From Cordia subcordata (lineage: Eukaryota > Streptophyta > Magnoliopsida > Boraginales > Cordiaceae), in assembly GCA_028554755.1 (NCBI GenBank), contig JAPTOF010000019.1, positions 3,854,001-3,918,000 on the forward strand: DNA of 64,000 nucleotides. The letters are read 5' to 3'. The notes beneath the pieces were generated by a model. It had not been told where the DNA came from. It saw only the letters and a list, made by a program, of their open reading frames with translations, and made no database searches. Position 1 is the first letter of the stretch. Every line of letters starts with the position of its first letter. The position numbers were made by a program, and so were the translations under genes. This document shows positions 12,996 to 25,700 of this stretch, in pieces.

Positions 12996-14187
12996 TCTCC
13001 CTATTACACAATCATACTATACTTTAAATTACGCAATAATCACCTGAATTTCACCGAAAAAATTAACAATTCGTCTCAAACCAAACCAAACCAAGCCGAA
13101 AATCAAAACTTATATTTCAATATATACAGAAAATATAAGATTAATTTAAATGAATTGCACTAACAGATAACTTGGACTGCTTCATTGATAAATGTACAGA
13201 ATTGAGTTCTGGAGCTGATGAAAATTTGAGCTGCAGTTGACATGACATATATATAAAGTGCTGCTAAAATTCACAAGTTTCGGGTGCAAATCCCTAGAAT
13301 CTAGCTACAATTCCTTACGTTAATGTTAAGGTCAAAATATCTCTTGCTTCATGCAACTGGTTTGCACTCAATGAGCAGCTGTTGTAATATACACAGCTAC
13401 CAGAAAGATACGCTTGTGCTATAGATATAGTATGTATGTATGTATGTATGGGTTGAGAGAGAGTATAGAATAGGATAAAGCTAAGGAGCGAGAAAAGAGA
13501 GACGTGTCTATCTAAAAGTTTTGCGGTTTGGAGAAGCAAAGAGCGAAGCAGGTGATTGCCGCCGTTTGTGTTTCATTTTATTTTTATTATTACTTACTTC
13601 CGGGCTTTTCGCTGACACGAAAAAACACAAAAAAAAAAGAAGGAAAAAAAGGAGGCTTTTCCAAGATTTTTTTGGAAGTAAAAACCAACCGGTAGATGAG
13701 AAACGTGGAGAAATCTTAGCCGTTCCATGTGGCAATCATATTCAGACAACGACCGCGACTTTTACCGATGGAATGCGAGCTCTGACCGTACTGTACTAGT
13801 AGCTGTGTCTGGATATGATCAGTTTTTTTATCGAGTCATTTTGTTGATATTGGCCACAGTACCATACGCCGTCGTTAGATGGACGCGCAACGAGGATGGA
13901 TGAGTTTAACTAAAATAGGAAAATGTGACATAGTAATACGAAACTATCGTAACCTAAAATAGAAAAGTCATTGGAGAGAAATTAAAATCGATAATTATCA
14001 CAAGTTTAATTAAAAGTAAAAAAATACTCTTAGAATGGTCCTACAACAAGATGGTATGGGTCATAATTTGTATTCGACCAAGTTTTCTATTTCATGTCTA
14101 GGGTTTTTTTAGATTCGAAAGAGTGTTGACTCGTGTTGGACTATAAATTTCTATCTATACAATCTCAATCTCATAGAAATGGTCTAA

Positions 14188-14864
14188 GTGATTGTTTAGC
14201 AACATATTTTCAAGTAATATTTAGCGTTTTGACTGGTTAAAATCCTATTTTGCTAAATTATTATTGTTCCGTAAACTAGCGTTTCAAATAACTTTTAGCG
14301 TTTCAACTAACATTTTTTAAAAGCTAAAAATTTTAACATTTCAGGCAATTTTTAGCTTTTTTTTTTTTTGGCAATTCTACCATTTTTGCATTTTTTTATT
14401 TTTCTTTTCTTTTTCCAATCTCTCTATATTTTTACCTTTTCTTTCAAAAATATAAATAAGAAATAATATAAAATGAATTTCAATTTTTATATAATCAATA
14501 TTACTAAAAGCATAAGTTTTATCAGTACATTTTTTTAACAAAATAATTTTGAAACTATTAAAATTAATTTTTACAATATCGATATAAATATTTTATAAAA
14601 AAATTAGTTAGACTTTAATATTAAAATATCATTATGAAAATAAATATCTAATTATGAAATATATTATCTTATTAATAATAATTACAATTATCATAATAAA
14701 AATAATAATAATAACATGATATCAATGTCCTTTTACGTTATTTAACATTCATCAGCTAATTTTATTAAAAAAAAATTCAATCAGCTACTTAAACAGTTAT
14801 CCATTAACAATTAAAATACAACAGCTATCAGCTACTTTAACATCTAAATTTGCCGAACAGGCCT
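14188..14864. mobile_element. Putative non-autonomous DNA transposon (MITE-like)
   Basis: About 677 bp of AT-rich sequence. The left end GTGATTGTTTAGCAA and the right end TTGCCGAACAGGCCT are imperfect inverted repeats of about 15 bp, flanked by TAA on both sides (14185-14187 and 14865-14867). A 3-bp TAA duplication is the mark of PIF/Harbinger (Tourist-like) elements, but so short a repeat in AT-rich DNA can arise by chance. No transposase is seen. Confidence 0.45.
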
Positions 14865-17550
14865 TAAGCATCCCAGGATATGCTCTCAATCGGTAAAAAA
14901 ATAGATTCATTTCCTAAGTCTAACATACAAGTTCAATTAGACTATTTGAATAAATTTTATTAGAGCCAAAAGCTAACCAAACTCTCTCATGTCAATGCCT
15001 ATAAATACACTCTATAAGATTACGCATCCCATACAGTCTGTACACCCTTCCTTGCTCAATTCCACGTTGGTCTGTCATGGCTTGTACATCGGACCGAGTA
15101 CCCCTAGCGTTGGTAAACTAAAATCACCAGAGTCAATAAAAACTAAATGAAAGTTAAAAATTTTCGCTCATTAAGATATTCTGGGACCAGATTCACTTCC
15201 CAGTCGTTTACGAGAGGTTACGGTCCGCGTGGGAAAATCAAATAACGTGTGTACGGCAGTGTGCCATGTGAACAGGCAAAGTGGCGGGCCCGGATTGGGA
15301 AATGTAGTTTGTCCCTTTCTGTAGGCTTTAATTTCATGGGAGCCCATTTGGTATATTAAACTCCGGCCCAAATTCATTTCCACTTGATCCGTCGTTGGGC
15401 TGTTACTGCTTTGCACATTGTTAGGTGCTTGTCGTCTCTCCCCTTTTCCCCTCCTTTCTTCCCCTGCATGCACTTCTTGTTTGTGGATTATTCATTGGCC
15501 CCGGTTTTTCTTTTATTTTTTGTAATTTTTTGGTTTTTTGTGTTTTCTTTTCACTTGCATAGTGTTTTCTCTTCTTTTTTTTTTTATAATATGTTTTTTT
15601 GTATTACAGTTTTAAACTTTTGTTGGTTTTGATATTATGCACGTCTATAAATAGAGAATTTAATTAAATCAAAATGCTACATATGATCCCTACAACGGAG
15701 TGGGGGAAGCTTGATAGAGTTGTGCCTTGACGGGGATATAGTATGCCAATCACTCTTATGTCAATGCCAGGGTGTAAGAGCAATTGGCTACTATAGGAAG
15801 CCTGTTGCTGCTTTTTATTACTTGATCACGTGTATATTTTTTGAGGAGGTAAGCACCTTATTTTTACTCATATGACGAGTCCTTGCGCTATTAGAGTGCA
15901 TCTGAGGCAGGATTTATGAGACAATTAAGGCATTTCCCTCCCTTTAGGAGGAGGATTAGAGAGTTAGTATATTTATACTTATTAAGTCAAACGTGGCTAA
16001 CCAGTACAGTTATGCCCTACAATGTTAGTTAAATCTTATGGGCGATTTCTGAATCGGAAAAGACTTCCATTTGTTGCACGGAGTTACTTGCTCATATATT
16101 TCAATACTAGTTATGCAACTCAACATGTTCAGTATACCAACCGCAAAGCATATTAAATCACTCATCCGACTATATTAAGCTTTTCCATTTTATTAGGACT
16201 TGTAATCTGTTCTTAAAGCTATGGTGTGTTGTGCAAGAGCTTGATCTTCTTATGTGTATATTGTTGTTTGTATTTATTGTACTTATGTTAATATTTGTAT
16301 AAAATGTTCTTTTGTTCACGAAAGGGAAAAACATCCATTGCCCCTTTCTTTTATTTTTCTCGGTCAAAATTAATGTTGCCTCTGTGGTATATTTTCACTT
16401 CTTGTACTCAATTTTCAATGGCTTAGGAGTACGATAAATTTACACGGTGCAATACAGCCAAATGTATTTGCAAGCTAAAAGGTGTAGTTTTGGCTATTTG
16501 CTCTCGCTCATTAAAATCACCTTGCATAATCATCACTCAATATTTTTTAAGCAAAATAAATAAATAAATAAGAAGTTCGTATATTTGGAACTTTATGCTC
16601 TCATCGCCTCAACTTTAATTCTTTAAAACTAAAGTTGCTTTTTATACGTCATAATAATAATGGATCACAGTGTTTGGCACAATTACTAATGTTACTCCAA
16701 GGATGGATATCAGAAATTGCACCATTGCTATAAGAAAATGAAAGAAAAAATGCCACATATAAAAAGTAATTAGTCATCTACATCAATGATTAAATACGGG
16801 ACTAGATACCATACACTCTTAATATTGTTATCCACTTAGTATTGTGTACCCCACAATAGCACATTTATAACTTTGTTATTATATATTCATAATTTTTATA
16901 TTATATGTTTACAACTTGTAATTATTTACAAATTGCATATTATATGTTTATAATTTTAACATTTTATGTTTAAAACTTTTAATTGTTTACAATTTACTTA
17001 TTCATAACTTTTATATTATATGTTTAAATGTTTTATATCATCTGTTCACAAAGATGAATTACATATTTATGACTCTTTAAGACAATTTTTGAACGATCTC
17101 GAAATTCGTAGTTGAAAGTGTTACCGATATCCAATCGACGATCGGATTGTTATGTTGTGTTCGTTAGTGTAAGAGAGTGAAGTCGTTAAATTCTTCGACA
17201 ATTAGATAATGAGATTTATTAGGCGGTGCAAGATGCACATATGAGGTATATCATATTTTGGGTGTATAGTATAATTTGCGATTAAATACACTATGGGTGT
17301 CTTTCCAACATCGTATAACGTGTCATTAGTTTGGAAAATTACAATGAACATTAAAATAAGCTGTGGAATTCCGGTTTGGAAAATGTAATTAGTTTGAAAC
17401 ATTAGTCAGCAAGGAACACCATCGTTGTTATTTATTTACCTTTTTAAAATCAATTTAAACATTCGTTGTAAAAAATGTCTTTTTATGAAAAATGTTTTTT
17501 CATAAAGAAAAAGACAATTCAAATAAGCCTGGCATCACATACATTGTTAA

Positions 17551-17760
17551 GGACCTATTTGAATTTTTTTAAAGAAAAAATATTTTTTTTAAAAGGTATA
17601 TTGTTTTTACAATAATTAGTTGGCTTAAATTTTAAAAAAGTTGAAAATTTAAAAAAAATTCAAATATAATTTTTAAGAGTCAAAATTTTTTAACTTCTAA
17701 AAAAAAATTATTTTTAAAAAGACATGAAAACACTTAAAAAAAAACTAATATAGGCGAGCC
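17551..17760. mobile_element. Degraded Tourist-like MITE relic
   Basis: About 210 bp with a left end GGACCTATTTGAATTTTTTT and a right end reading AAAAACTAATATAGGCGAGCC, loosely matching the family described at 30919, 47504 and 58142. TAA precedes the left end; the right duplication is not recognisable. Judged only by resemblance of the ends and the T-rich and A-rich arms. Confidence 0.4.
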
Positions 17761-19789
17761 TGGAAATTGAGACCAAGAAAAGTCCAAAAAAAAAAAAAAA
17801 GACTAGCAAGTTGGCGAAAGTAAATGACATTAAAATGGTCCAACAAGGAATAATTTAAATTATGCTATGAGCACATCCGATGGTTGACCCAGATCCGTCT
17901 CCCTCACGTGATGCAATCACCACCGCTCATCTGTCTCTCAATCGTAGACTTCATGATCGAATGATGCTAATCTACAATTCAGAAAAATAAATACTAATAA
18001 ACAAAAGGGAAAATAGAAAGTAACGACGTCGTTCCCTGTTATTTCTTTTCGTTTCCAATACGTGGTATTTATTTTCTTTAAATTTTTTATTTTTACAATT
18101 TTCCATTTGCATATCTCATCTCACCAAACATTACTTCAAAAAGGTGTCCAACTCTATTTTCTGATTTTCATTTTTTTTGCTGACATTTTTCATTTGCAAA
18201 GCCAACGGTTACGATACGATCGACGGCGGATGACAGAATATCTAGTGATTCTATTAACACCATCTACGGCGAAGTAGTGGAAAGCTTTTTCCATCACTGA
18301 ACCTTTAAACGACGACGTTAGCTTTTTCTGTTCTCTGGTATCGATACCCTAGGTGTGTACTATTCTCTATACAATATCTATTACTCCAAAGAAAAAGGAA
18401 AAATATTTATATTTTTTATTATTTGCTTTTATTTTCTGGAGAGTACTTCTCTAATTCCAGAAAACTGTGCATTTGATTTATTTTGATGGTTTTCTTTGTT
18501 ACATTTAATTAAATTTTGCTTACTTTTTAATGAATTGGTTTGGTGAAAATAGGATTGAGCAAAAAAGATTAAATCTTTGGTGCGATATGTGTAGATAAGG
18601 TGCATTGAGATTTTTCTTTATGATTCATATTTGGTGAATTGGTAATTCTACTGCATAGGATAAAGAATTAGTGATATTTCTTAGCTCGTATCGAACTGTT
18701 GGAGTGTGCTTCGTGAAAACTGCTTGAATTGCTCTTCTATGTTGTTGACTAGAAAGCAGTCACTCAGATTTTTTCAGAATTATTATTTTTGAGGTTTTAG
18801 CAGATATTTTGGTATAATTTATCTGTTCACTAATGCTTAAATCTATTGATCTTCTGTGTTTCATGTCGATAAATTTATTACCTTAAATACGCGTTTGAAA
18901 TTGTTTTCAGTTGACCAAAAGCTTATGAAGCGGTTATGCTCGGTGTTTTTGATACGAAGAAACCTTTTGTTGTGCCATCTTTTGTTAATGGAGAAAGGTC
19001 TATAGGGTTATAAATAATGTCTCTTGTGGTTAAACATAGTTGAATATCCCAGTTTGCTGATGAAGTAACACAATTTTATTGGTTTGCTCTCCCCTGGCTA
19101 GGAGAAAACAGAAAGTATTTGGTTTGAATATCCCTGTTAGCCGACTACAGTATTGGGATTAAGATGATGAATGTTGACATCCAGAATTTTTGTGAAGTGT
19201 TCCACATTTTTGTTTAGAAGATGATTAACATTCTTAATTATCAAACTAATGCTCACTTGATTTTGCTCATTTTTATTTGTTTTTATCTGTTGTGGCAGAT
19301 ACTTTTAACTCCTTTGCTTGCACTATTAGTGTGTTCTTCACTGTTTCTCTCCATTCTTTGATGCATATTTTGCATTTGTAGATCATCAGCGTCAAATTCT
19401 CTCTAAGCGTACCCTGCAGAGATCTGATTAGCATATATCTTATGCACAATCTATGCAGAAAATTGAAGTGCAGAAGCAGAATATCCTGAGCTTGTCCAAG
19501 CATAAATGTAATTTTTCGGTTGCGGGGCTGCTGAAATTGTTGGATGGTTTTGACGTAATGGTATTTTAGTTACTTCCAGCGCAAGAAACATATGGGTGAA
19601 GGGAAAGTTTCATCTTATCAAGTTACTGATGCTAAATAGGACTGCATATTGATGTGAAGGAAAATGTTAGATTATTGGAGACACCCTCATATTGTTGTGA
19701 TACCTACGACTTGTTTCTACCGTTCATTTGTATTTATTGAAACATCTAACTGTAAAAGGGATCTGAGTGCCATGATATAAGAAGCAATC

Positions 19790-22700
19790 ATGGCACAAGC
19801 ATCAGGCAAAAAGTTTCCTGTTAATGCCAAAGAGTACGAGTTATATGAGGAAGTGGGAGATGGCGTCAGTGCTACTGTGTACAGGGCTCTCTGTATTCCA
19901 CTCAATGAGACAGTTGCTGTCAAGGTTCTTGATCTTGAGAAGTGTAATAATGACTTGGTAAGTTTAAATCTTTGTGATATACTTGAGCACTCTATGTGGT
20001 TCTGTTTCTTTCCTTGAGCCTGCCCAAAGAGCTACAGGAGTTTTCTTCTTGCTTTCTTCACGCATTTATGGACATAAATCAGGCATTATCTTGTTATTGG
20101 GATTTTGTTGCTTCCATGTACTGAGTCAACTCTCTCATGGTCACTAGTATCATGATATTTTTCTTCAGCAGTGTGGAAGATATTGTTTGCCCATGTTTAT
20201 ATAGATGTTTCTTTTTCTTTTTTCCCCCCTCCCTTTTTTTGCTTGCATGTGAAACATTGCCCCATATCAACTTGTTAAATTCTTGGCAACATCATTTTAC
20301 TTGCTGTCTCACTAATTGAATTTTCTTTGCAATTTGAATAGGATGGTATTCGCCGAGAGGTACAGACAATGAGCTTGATCAGTCATCCAAATTTGTTACA
20401 AGCCCATTGCTCTTTTACTACAGGCCACAACCTTTGGGTTGTGATGCCATACATGGCTGGGGGCTCTTGCCTTCATATAATGAAATCTGCTTATCCAGAA
20501 GGCTTTGAAGAGCCTGTCATTGCCACATTATTACGGGAGGTTCTTAAAGCTCTTGTTTATCTTCATGCCCACGGACACATTCATAGAGACGTGAAGGTAT
20601 TCAAATTGCTGATTTCTCAGCTGTCTTAACATGTTATATTAATTATTCCAATTGAAGACTTTGCATAACCTTTGTTTGTCATCAATAATTTCTTTCCATC
20701 TGTGTCTGAACACATTTGCACAGAGAGATTTTGATTGGAATTATCAGTCTCTGCTTCTAGTCTTCTTCTGCAAGACCAGTTTATTTATCAACTAAGATTG
20801 TCACTTTCTCTCCTTATCTCCTTTAGTCAAAACATTTGATAACCTTGTAATAATGAGTGCCAGAAAAAATTTCAATTTACAGAATGGTTAAAATTTCAAT
20901 TTACAGAATGGTTTCATCTTCCACTTTTCTGGGTGTTTACGTATTCATTTTTTTCTCAAAACTGCAAGTGCCGCCCTCTTTGCAGGCTGGGAACATTTTA
21001 ATTGACTCTGATGGTTCTGTCAAGTTAGCAGACTTTGGGGTGGCGGCTTGCATGTTTGATACTGGTGATAGGCAACGCTCGAGAAACACTTTTGTTGGAA
21101 CTCCATGCTGGTACGTGGTCTCCTACAAGCTTTAGTGCAGTAATGCTTTCTGACAATAACCTTAATAACCATTAATTAATGGTTAAGTTGGAATTTGTAC
21201 CAGGATGGCTCCTGAAGTTATGCAGCAATTACATGGATATGATTTTAAGTGGGCATCTTATCTGGGGAGCTTCTTTCCTTCTCCATAATTTTAATTATTC
21301 ATTTTGTTCTGAAATTACTATTCATGAAACAGAGCAGATATCTGGTCATTTGGGATAACAGCCCTTGAACTTGCTCATGGCCATGCACCATTTTCCAAAT
21401 ACCCTCCTATGAAGGTTAAATATACATCAGACCATAGTGACTTTCCATCTGTGTTCTTGTTGTGAAAAGGCTGGCATCTTTTGCCGGATAATATTCTCTT
21501 GCAATTTTACATTTTTATATTACTCCAAGTACAGGTACTGTTGATGACCCTACAAAATGCACCACCAGGCCTGGACTATGAAAGGGACAAGAGATTTTCA
21601 AAGGTGTGTCTTTTTAAAACAAGAAATTTATCACAGGATTCTCGTGTTGCTCTAACTTTTGTGCATTTTCAGTCCTTCAAAGAATTGGTTGCTGCTTGCT
21701 TGGTGAAAGATCCAAAGAAGCGTCCCTCTTCAGAAAAGCTTTTGAAGCACCATTTCTTTAAACATGCTCGCTCAAACGAGTATTTGGAGCGCACCATTTT
21801 AGATGGTCTTTTGCCTTTAGGTGACCGATATAGGATGCTTAAGGTTTTCAGCTGATCTTGAGTGCTGCCATTAATTCTCAACTCCTCTAGAGTAACCTAG
21901 TCATAAGCATATTTCCTTTGATTTGATCCTGTTCCTATATGTGGTTATTGCAGGCAAAAGAAGCAGATTTACTTGTACAAAATAAGGCACTATATGAGGA
22001 CAAGGAGCAGTTGTCGCAGGTAATTAATCATCTAAGTTTGACCCATTCTGAGTAGATAAACATATTATCACTTACTTATAATTCTGGTCCAAGGCCCTTT
22101 CTGTTATATATTGTATTATAAGAATGCTTGTTCTGTATTTAAACTTAAAATGATGCAAGCCTCAAATATTTTCTTCATTGACAACAGAGGGCCATGTAGC
22201 TTGCTGTCTATTTCATTATATATTAGGATAGAGCAAGCTTTGTTTGAAACATGTTAGTGATTTCCCATGTTTCTTGCTCAAAATGTAAAGCATTAATTGG
22301 CTTCACATCACTAATGGAGGACAAAATTGCGTAGGAGGAATAGTAGGGCGTGATAAGTTCATTCTCTCTATTCTACTACTGGCAGTAACTTCTTATTTGG
22401 TCTAGAGTTCACAGTAAACATGAAGTGGTTTTCTAGCTTCTACACTGGATGGGCTTAGAGATGATTCTGTCATATATTACATAAACTGATATAGGGATTA
22501 CTTTATGCTTGGTGAGATTTTTTATGACACAAGAAATTTGTCCAACATGTCATCCTGATTGGTAACATCAGATGTCTTGCCTCAGCTGAGTGGAGTCTAT
22601 AATTAGATGTGAAAGTGAATACATGGAAATTCTGTGAATATCCTTTAGGATGGGACTGGTTTGGCCTGTCTGATTTGTTTTAAAAGCAAAAGAGAGGCTG

Positions 22701-25700
22701 GTATATTATATCTGCTTTAAACCATAACGTTGCAATGTATCTTCTTTTCTTTCTTTATGGTCAGAATTGCAACATATTACCGAAGTTTCAAAATTCGTTA
22801 TATTACAAGTTGCTTGTTCCACTTAAAAGTCTCAGTCAACATGCTAGCCACTTTCATTAGTTCCCTATACATAGTTCTCCAAATTTCCAATTTGACAAGT
22901 CGCCTTTAGTTGGAAAACCAATGAAATATGAATTCTTTTTCTTTTATTAACAGCCCAAGCAGTTGCTACTGGTTTTCATCCCCATGGTATTCTAGCTGTA
23001 GCTAGAAAGAGAATGGACAAAAAAAATAAAATTGCTTTCTGACAATAGAGGTGATTTTGTCTGGTCTGTGTGTAGAACATTGATTGTACATGTTTTTCTC
23101 TTCTGCAATCATTTGGTGGATTTTGAGTTTTTGGGGCCGCACATTGCGTCTTCCTTTTCTTCCTCCTGTAGTGTTTTGATTCTTGTTAGGATGATAATTA
23201 TAAGCAGCGGACGAGAAGTCTGATAAGCTACCCTTTTTGAACAAAATAAGATGGGGAAAGAGTGTAAACCTACCACACAGTTGAGATCAGCTCGTCTTCA
23301 CAGCTAAGGAGTTATGGGAGAGGACATGATGATTTTTTGGTCGGATCTTTAGGTCATGGATGATATTTTTCTGGTTAATATGTCTATTATCCTTAAGAAG
23401 GAACTATATAGGAAAGCTTTCATGTCCATAGTCATATCAGCATTTTGTTTTTAGTTTCAAATATCTGAACTTTTAGTATGTTGATCTTTCTAGACAATCT
23501 CATCTAGAAGGATAAAGGCATGTCTTGAGGCCTGTCTGGATTGGCTTCTTTTTTCTTGAAAAAGCACTTTGCAATAAGTATTTGGCTTTGTTTTAGAAAA
23601 AGTTAAAACTCTAAAAAGAGTTCAACTTTTTTAGAAGCTAAAAATTTTAGCTTCTCAGAAAACCATTTTTGTAGGACTTTTTTCAGAAGTTATAGAAAAG
23701 AGCACTTTTCGGGAAAAAACCAATCCAGACGAGCCCTTTCTTTCTGTAGCCATGGTTTGTTTCTGCATGTAAATGATATTATCTGAACTAGTGGAATTTT
23801 ATGATGGAAAGGGGACTTTTTAATCATGATATTTTCATTTTACAATATAAAGTATGTATTCCTCTTGTTAGTGTACACTACTTTGTTTGTTGTTGAACAC
23901 AAAGGGATGGAATGGGAAAGTACATATGTACGGAAAAGGAGAAAGTAATGAATATTCTGAACGCATATGCATTAGATGGCAGACAATTTTTTTTTTTGCG
24001 AGATTAGATAGCAGACATTATTTGTCACTGAATTCAAGAATTTTAACATGTGGAACCTGATCTTTGGTTTGTGCAGAAAGAGTATATACGTGGAATTAGC
24101 GCGTGGAATTTTAATCTAGAAGATTTGAAAAATCAGGCTGCTCTGGTATGTTAAATGACCTGTTGTCAGGTCATTTCTATTAAGTAACAATGTGATTCTG
24201 TTTGGCTAATTGTTTCACCTCCACTTGCCCCATGCAGATTCCAGATGATGACACATCAAATGCTGAAGATCCAAGTGTGAGTGGAAAGCAAAGGGATGGA
24301 CGCAATGATGTTGGTTCTCCAACAGAGAGATCATCCCCTCAGAGGACTGATACTTCAGAGGATGTGTCTCATCCAGAGGTACAGTTATTGCTTCTTTGTG
24401 GTATTTCATTTATCATTGTCTTATTTAAACTGTTTTCCTCTATTTGTTGGATTTACATTTAAAAACTCAGTTAGATTGGCACTGTTCATTATTTCTTCTT
24501 TAATTGTTGTTATTATTCAGGATGGACTACATGATGCTCATGATTTGGAGAATTCCATACCTGGTTTTCCAATTAAACCTCTTCGGGCTCTCAAGTACGG
24601 ACTGTGTGTGTATTTTTCATTTTCTTTTCAAGTCATTATCAATTGAAATTTAATTAGATAAGAATGATGGCTCATATTTGGCTAACTGTGCATACATATT
24701 TGCTTGAAAATCTGATATATTTTGTAAAACACTTCATGTGCCAAAAAAAGGACAGCTACGGCATCCATGTATGAAGGCAGGCATGATATTACGATGATCA
24801 TTTCCCTTTTCTGCATGTCAATTTTTGTTAATCCTCTGAAGCTTGTTTGTATTACAGAGGTTGTTTTGATCTGTGTGAATATGATGATGCTGTTCAGTCT
24901 GACCCTGAGCAGCAAAGTCAAATTAAGCCATCGACAAAAGCTGAGGATCAGGATTCTGGAAGAGATAATAATGATAATGTAGGACAAAGTAGCTCCATAC
25001 CACAACCAGCTAATCGTGGGCAGAGAAAAATTTTTAGCGGTTCACTGCTCCCGGATAACGTCCTTTCTCAAAAAAAATCAGTCGGTGTTGGGGAGAGGTA
25101 GGCTTCTGCTTCATGATTTAGTTTTTAGTTCTTCTTTTTGACTGCTTAACTCATATGTTAATTGTTTAGTTTTTGCATCGTGCAAATAGGAGAGATGTAA
25201 ATGCTAATTTGACACCATATGCTGCGTCAGTTTGTAATTATTTTTAAACTTATTTGTTCTTCCTCCCATAGGATTATGCCAAAAAATTTAAAAGAAAATG
25301 TATAGAGTTTTTATGAAATTTTCATTTGGTATGGAGCTTATTTATTGCAACATTTGGTGCAAAGTAATTATCTGACATACTGGATTGCAGGAGAGTATAT
25401 TATTTTAGATGATGGAGTCTCTCCTATGTAGCACTGCTTTTACAAACTTTTAGTATGTCATGGAAAGAGAAACATCTAGCAGGAGTATGGTGAAAAAACT
25501 GTGGTCAATTTCATGGTAACTTTTCGAGTCTAGAAAAGATCAAATAAAAGGTTGCCCCCTGTCCCGGATCAAATGTTTGCATATAGTTTTTATTTGATGC
25601 CTGCATAAGGATATGGTTTCTTTGGATCAAGTATCTGCCATGTTGTTTAAAAGTTCGAAAGAAGAAGAAGGTTGCCCATTATAATCTTACGTATTTTAGA

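Larger units (their letters stand above)
12996..19789. other. Intergenic: divergent 5' flanks of the ATPase and kinase genes
   Basis: The two flanking genes point away from each other, so both promoters lie here. The ATPase side (about 12996-13800) has an ATGT microsatellite near 13433-13450 and purine-rich sequence that is probably 5' UTR or core promoter. The kinase side (about 18000-19789) probably holds a 5' UTR with one or more introns: a potential donor AG/GTGTGT is at about 18351 and acceptor-like sites lie in 19270-19400, but I cannot fix them. The middle is AT-rich with MITE-like relics listed separately. Repeated ATATTATATGTTTA-like words occur at about 16870-17035. No protein gene is supported. 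Confidence 0.55.

Noticed and set aside
13508..13799. Overlapping open frames just upstream of the P4-ATPase gene
   Set aside because: Low-complexity purine-rich sequence. More likely 5' flank or 5' UTR than a separate gene.
15171..15473. 100-codon minus-strand frame
   Set aside because: No recognised domain, no splice partners, no start context, and an isolated position in an AT-rich spacer. Chance is more likely.
20867..20915. 24-bp duplication near the acceptor of kinase intron 2
   Set aside because: Real (two copies of AATTTCAATTTACAGAATGG) but small and intronic, with the true acceptor at 20985 unaffected. Not worth a separate finding.
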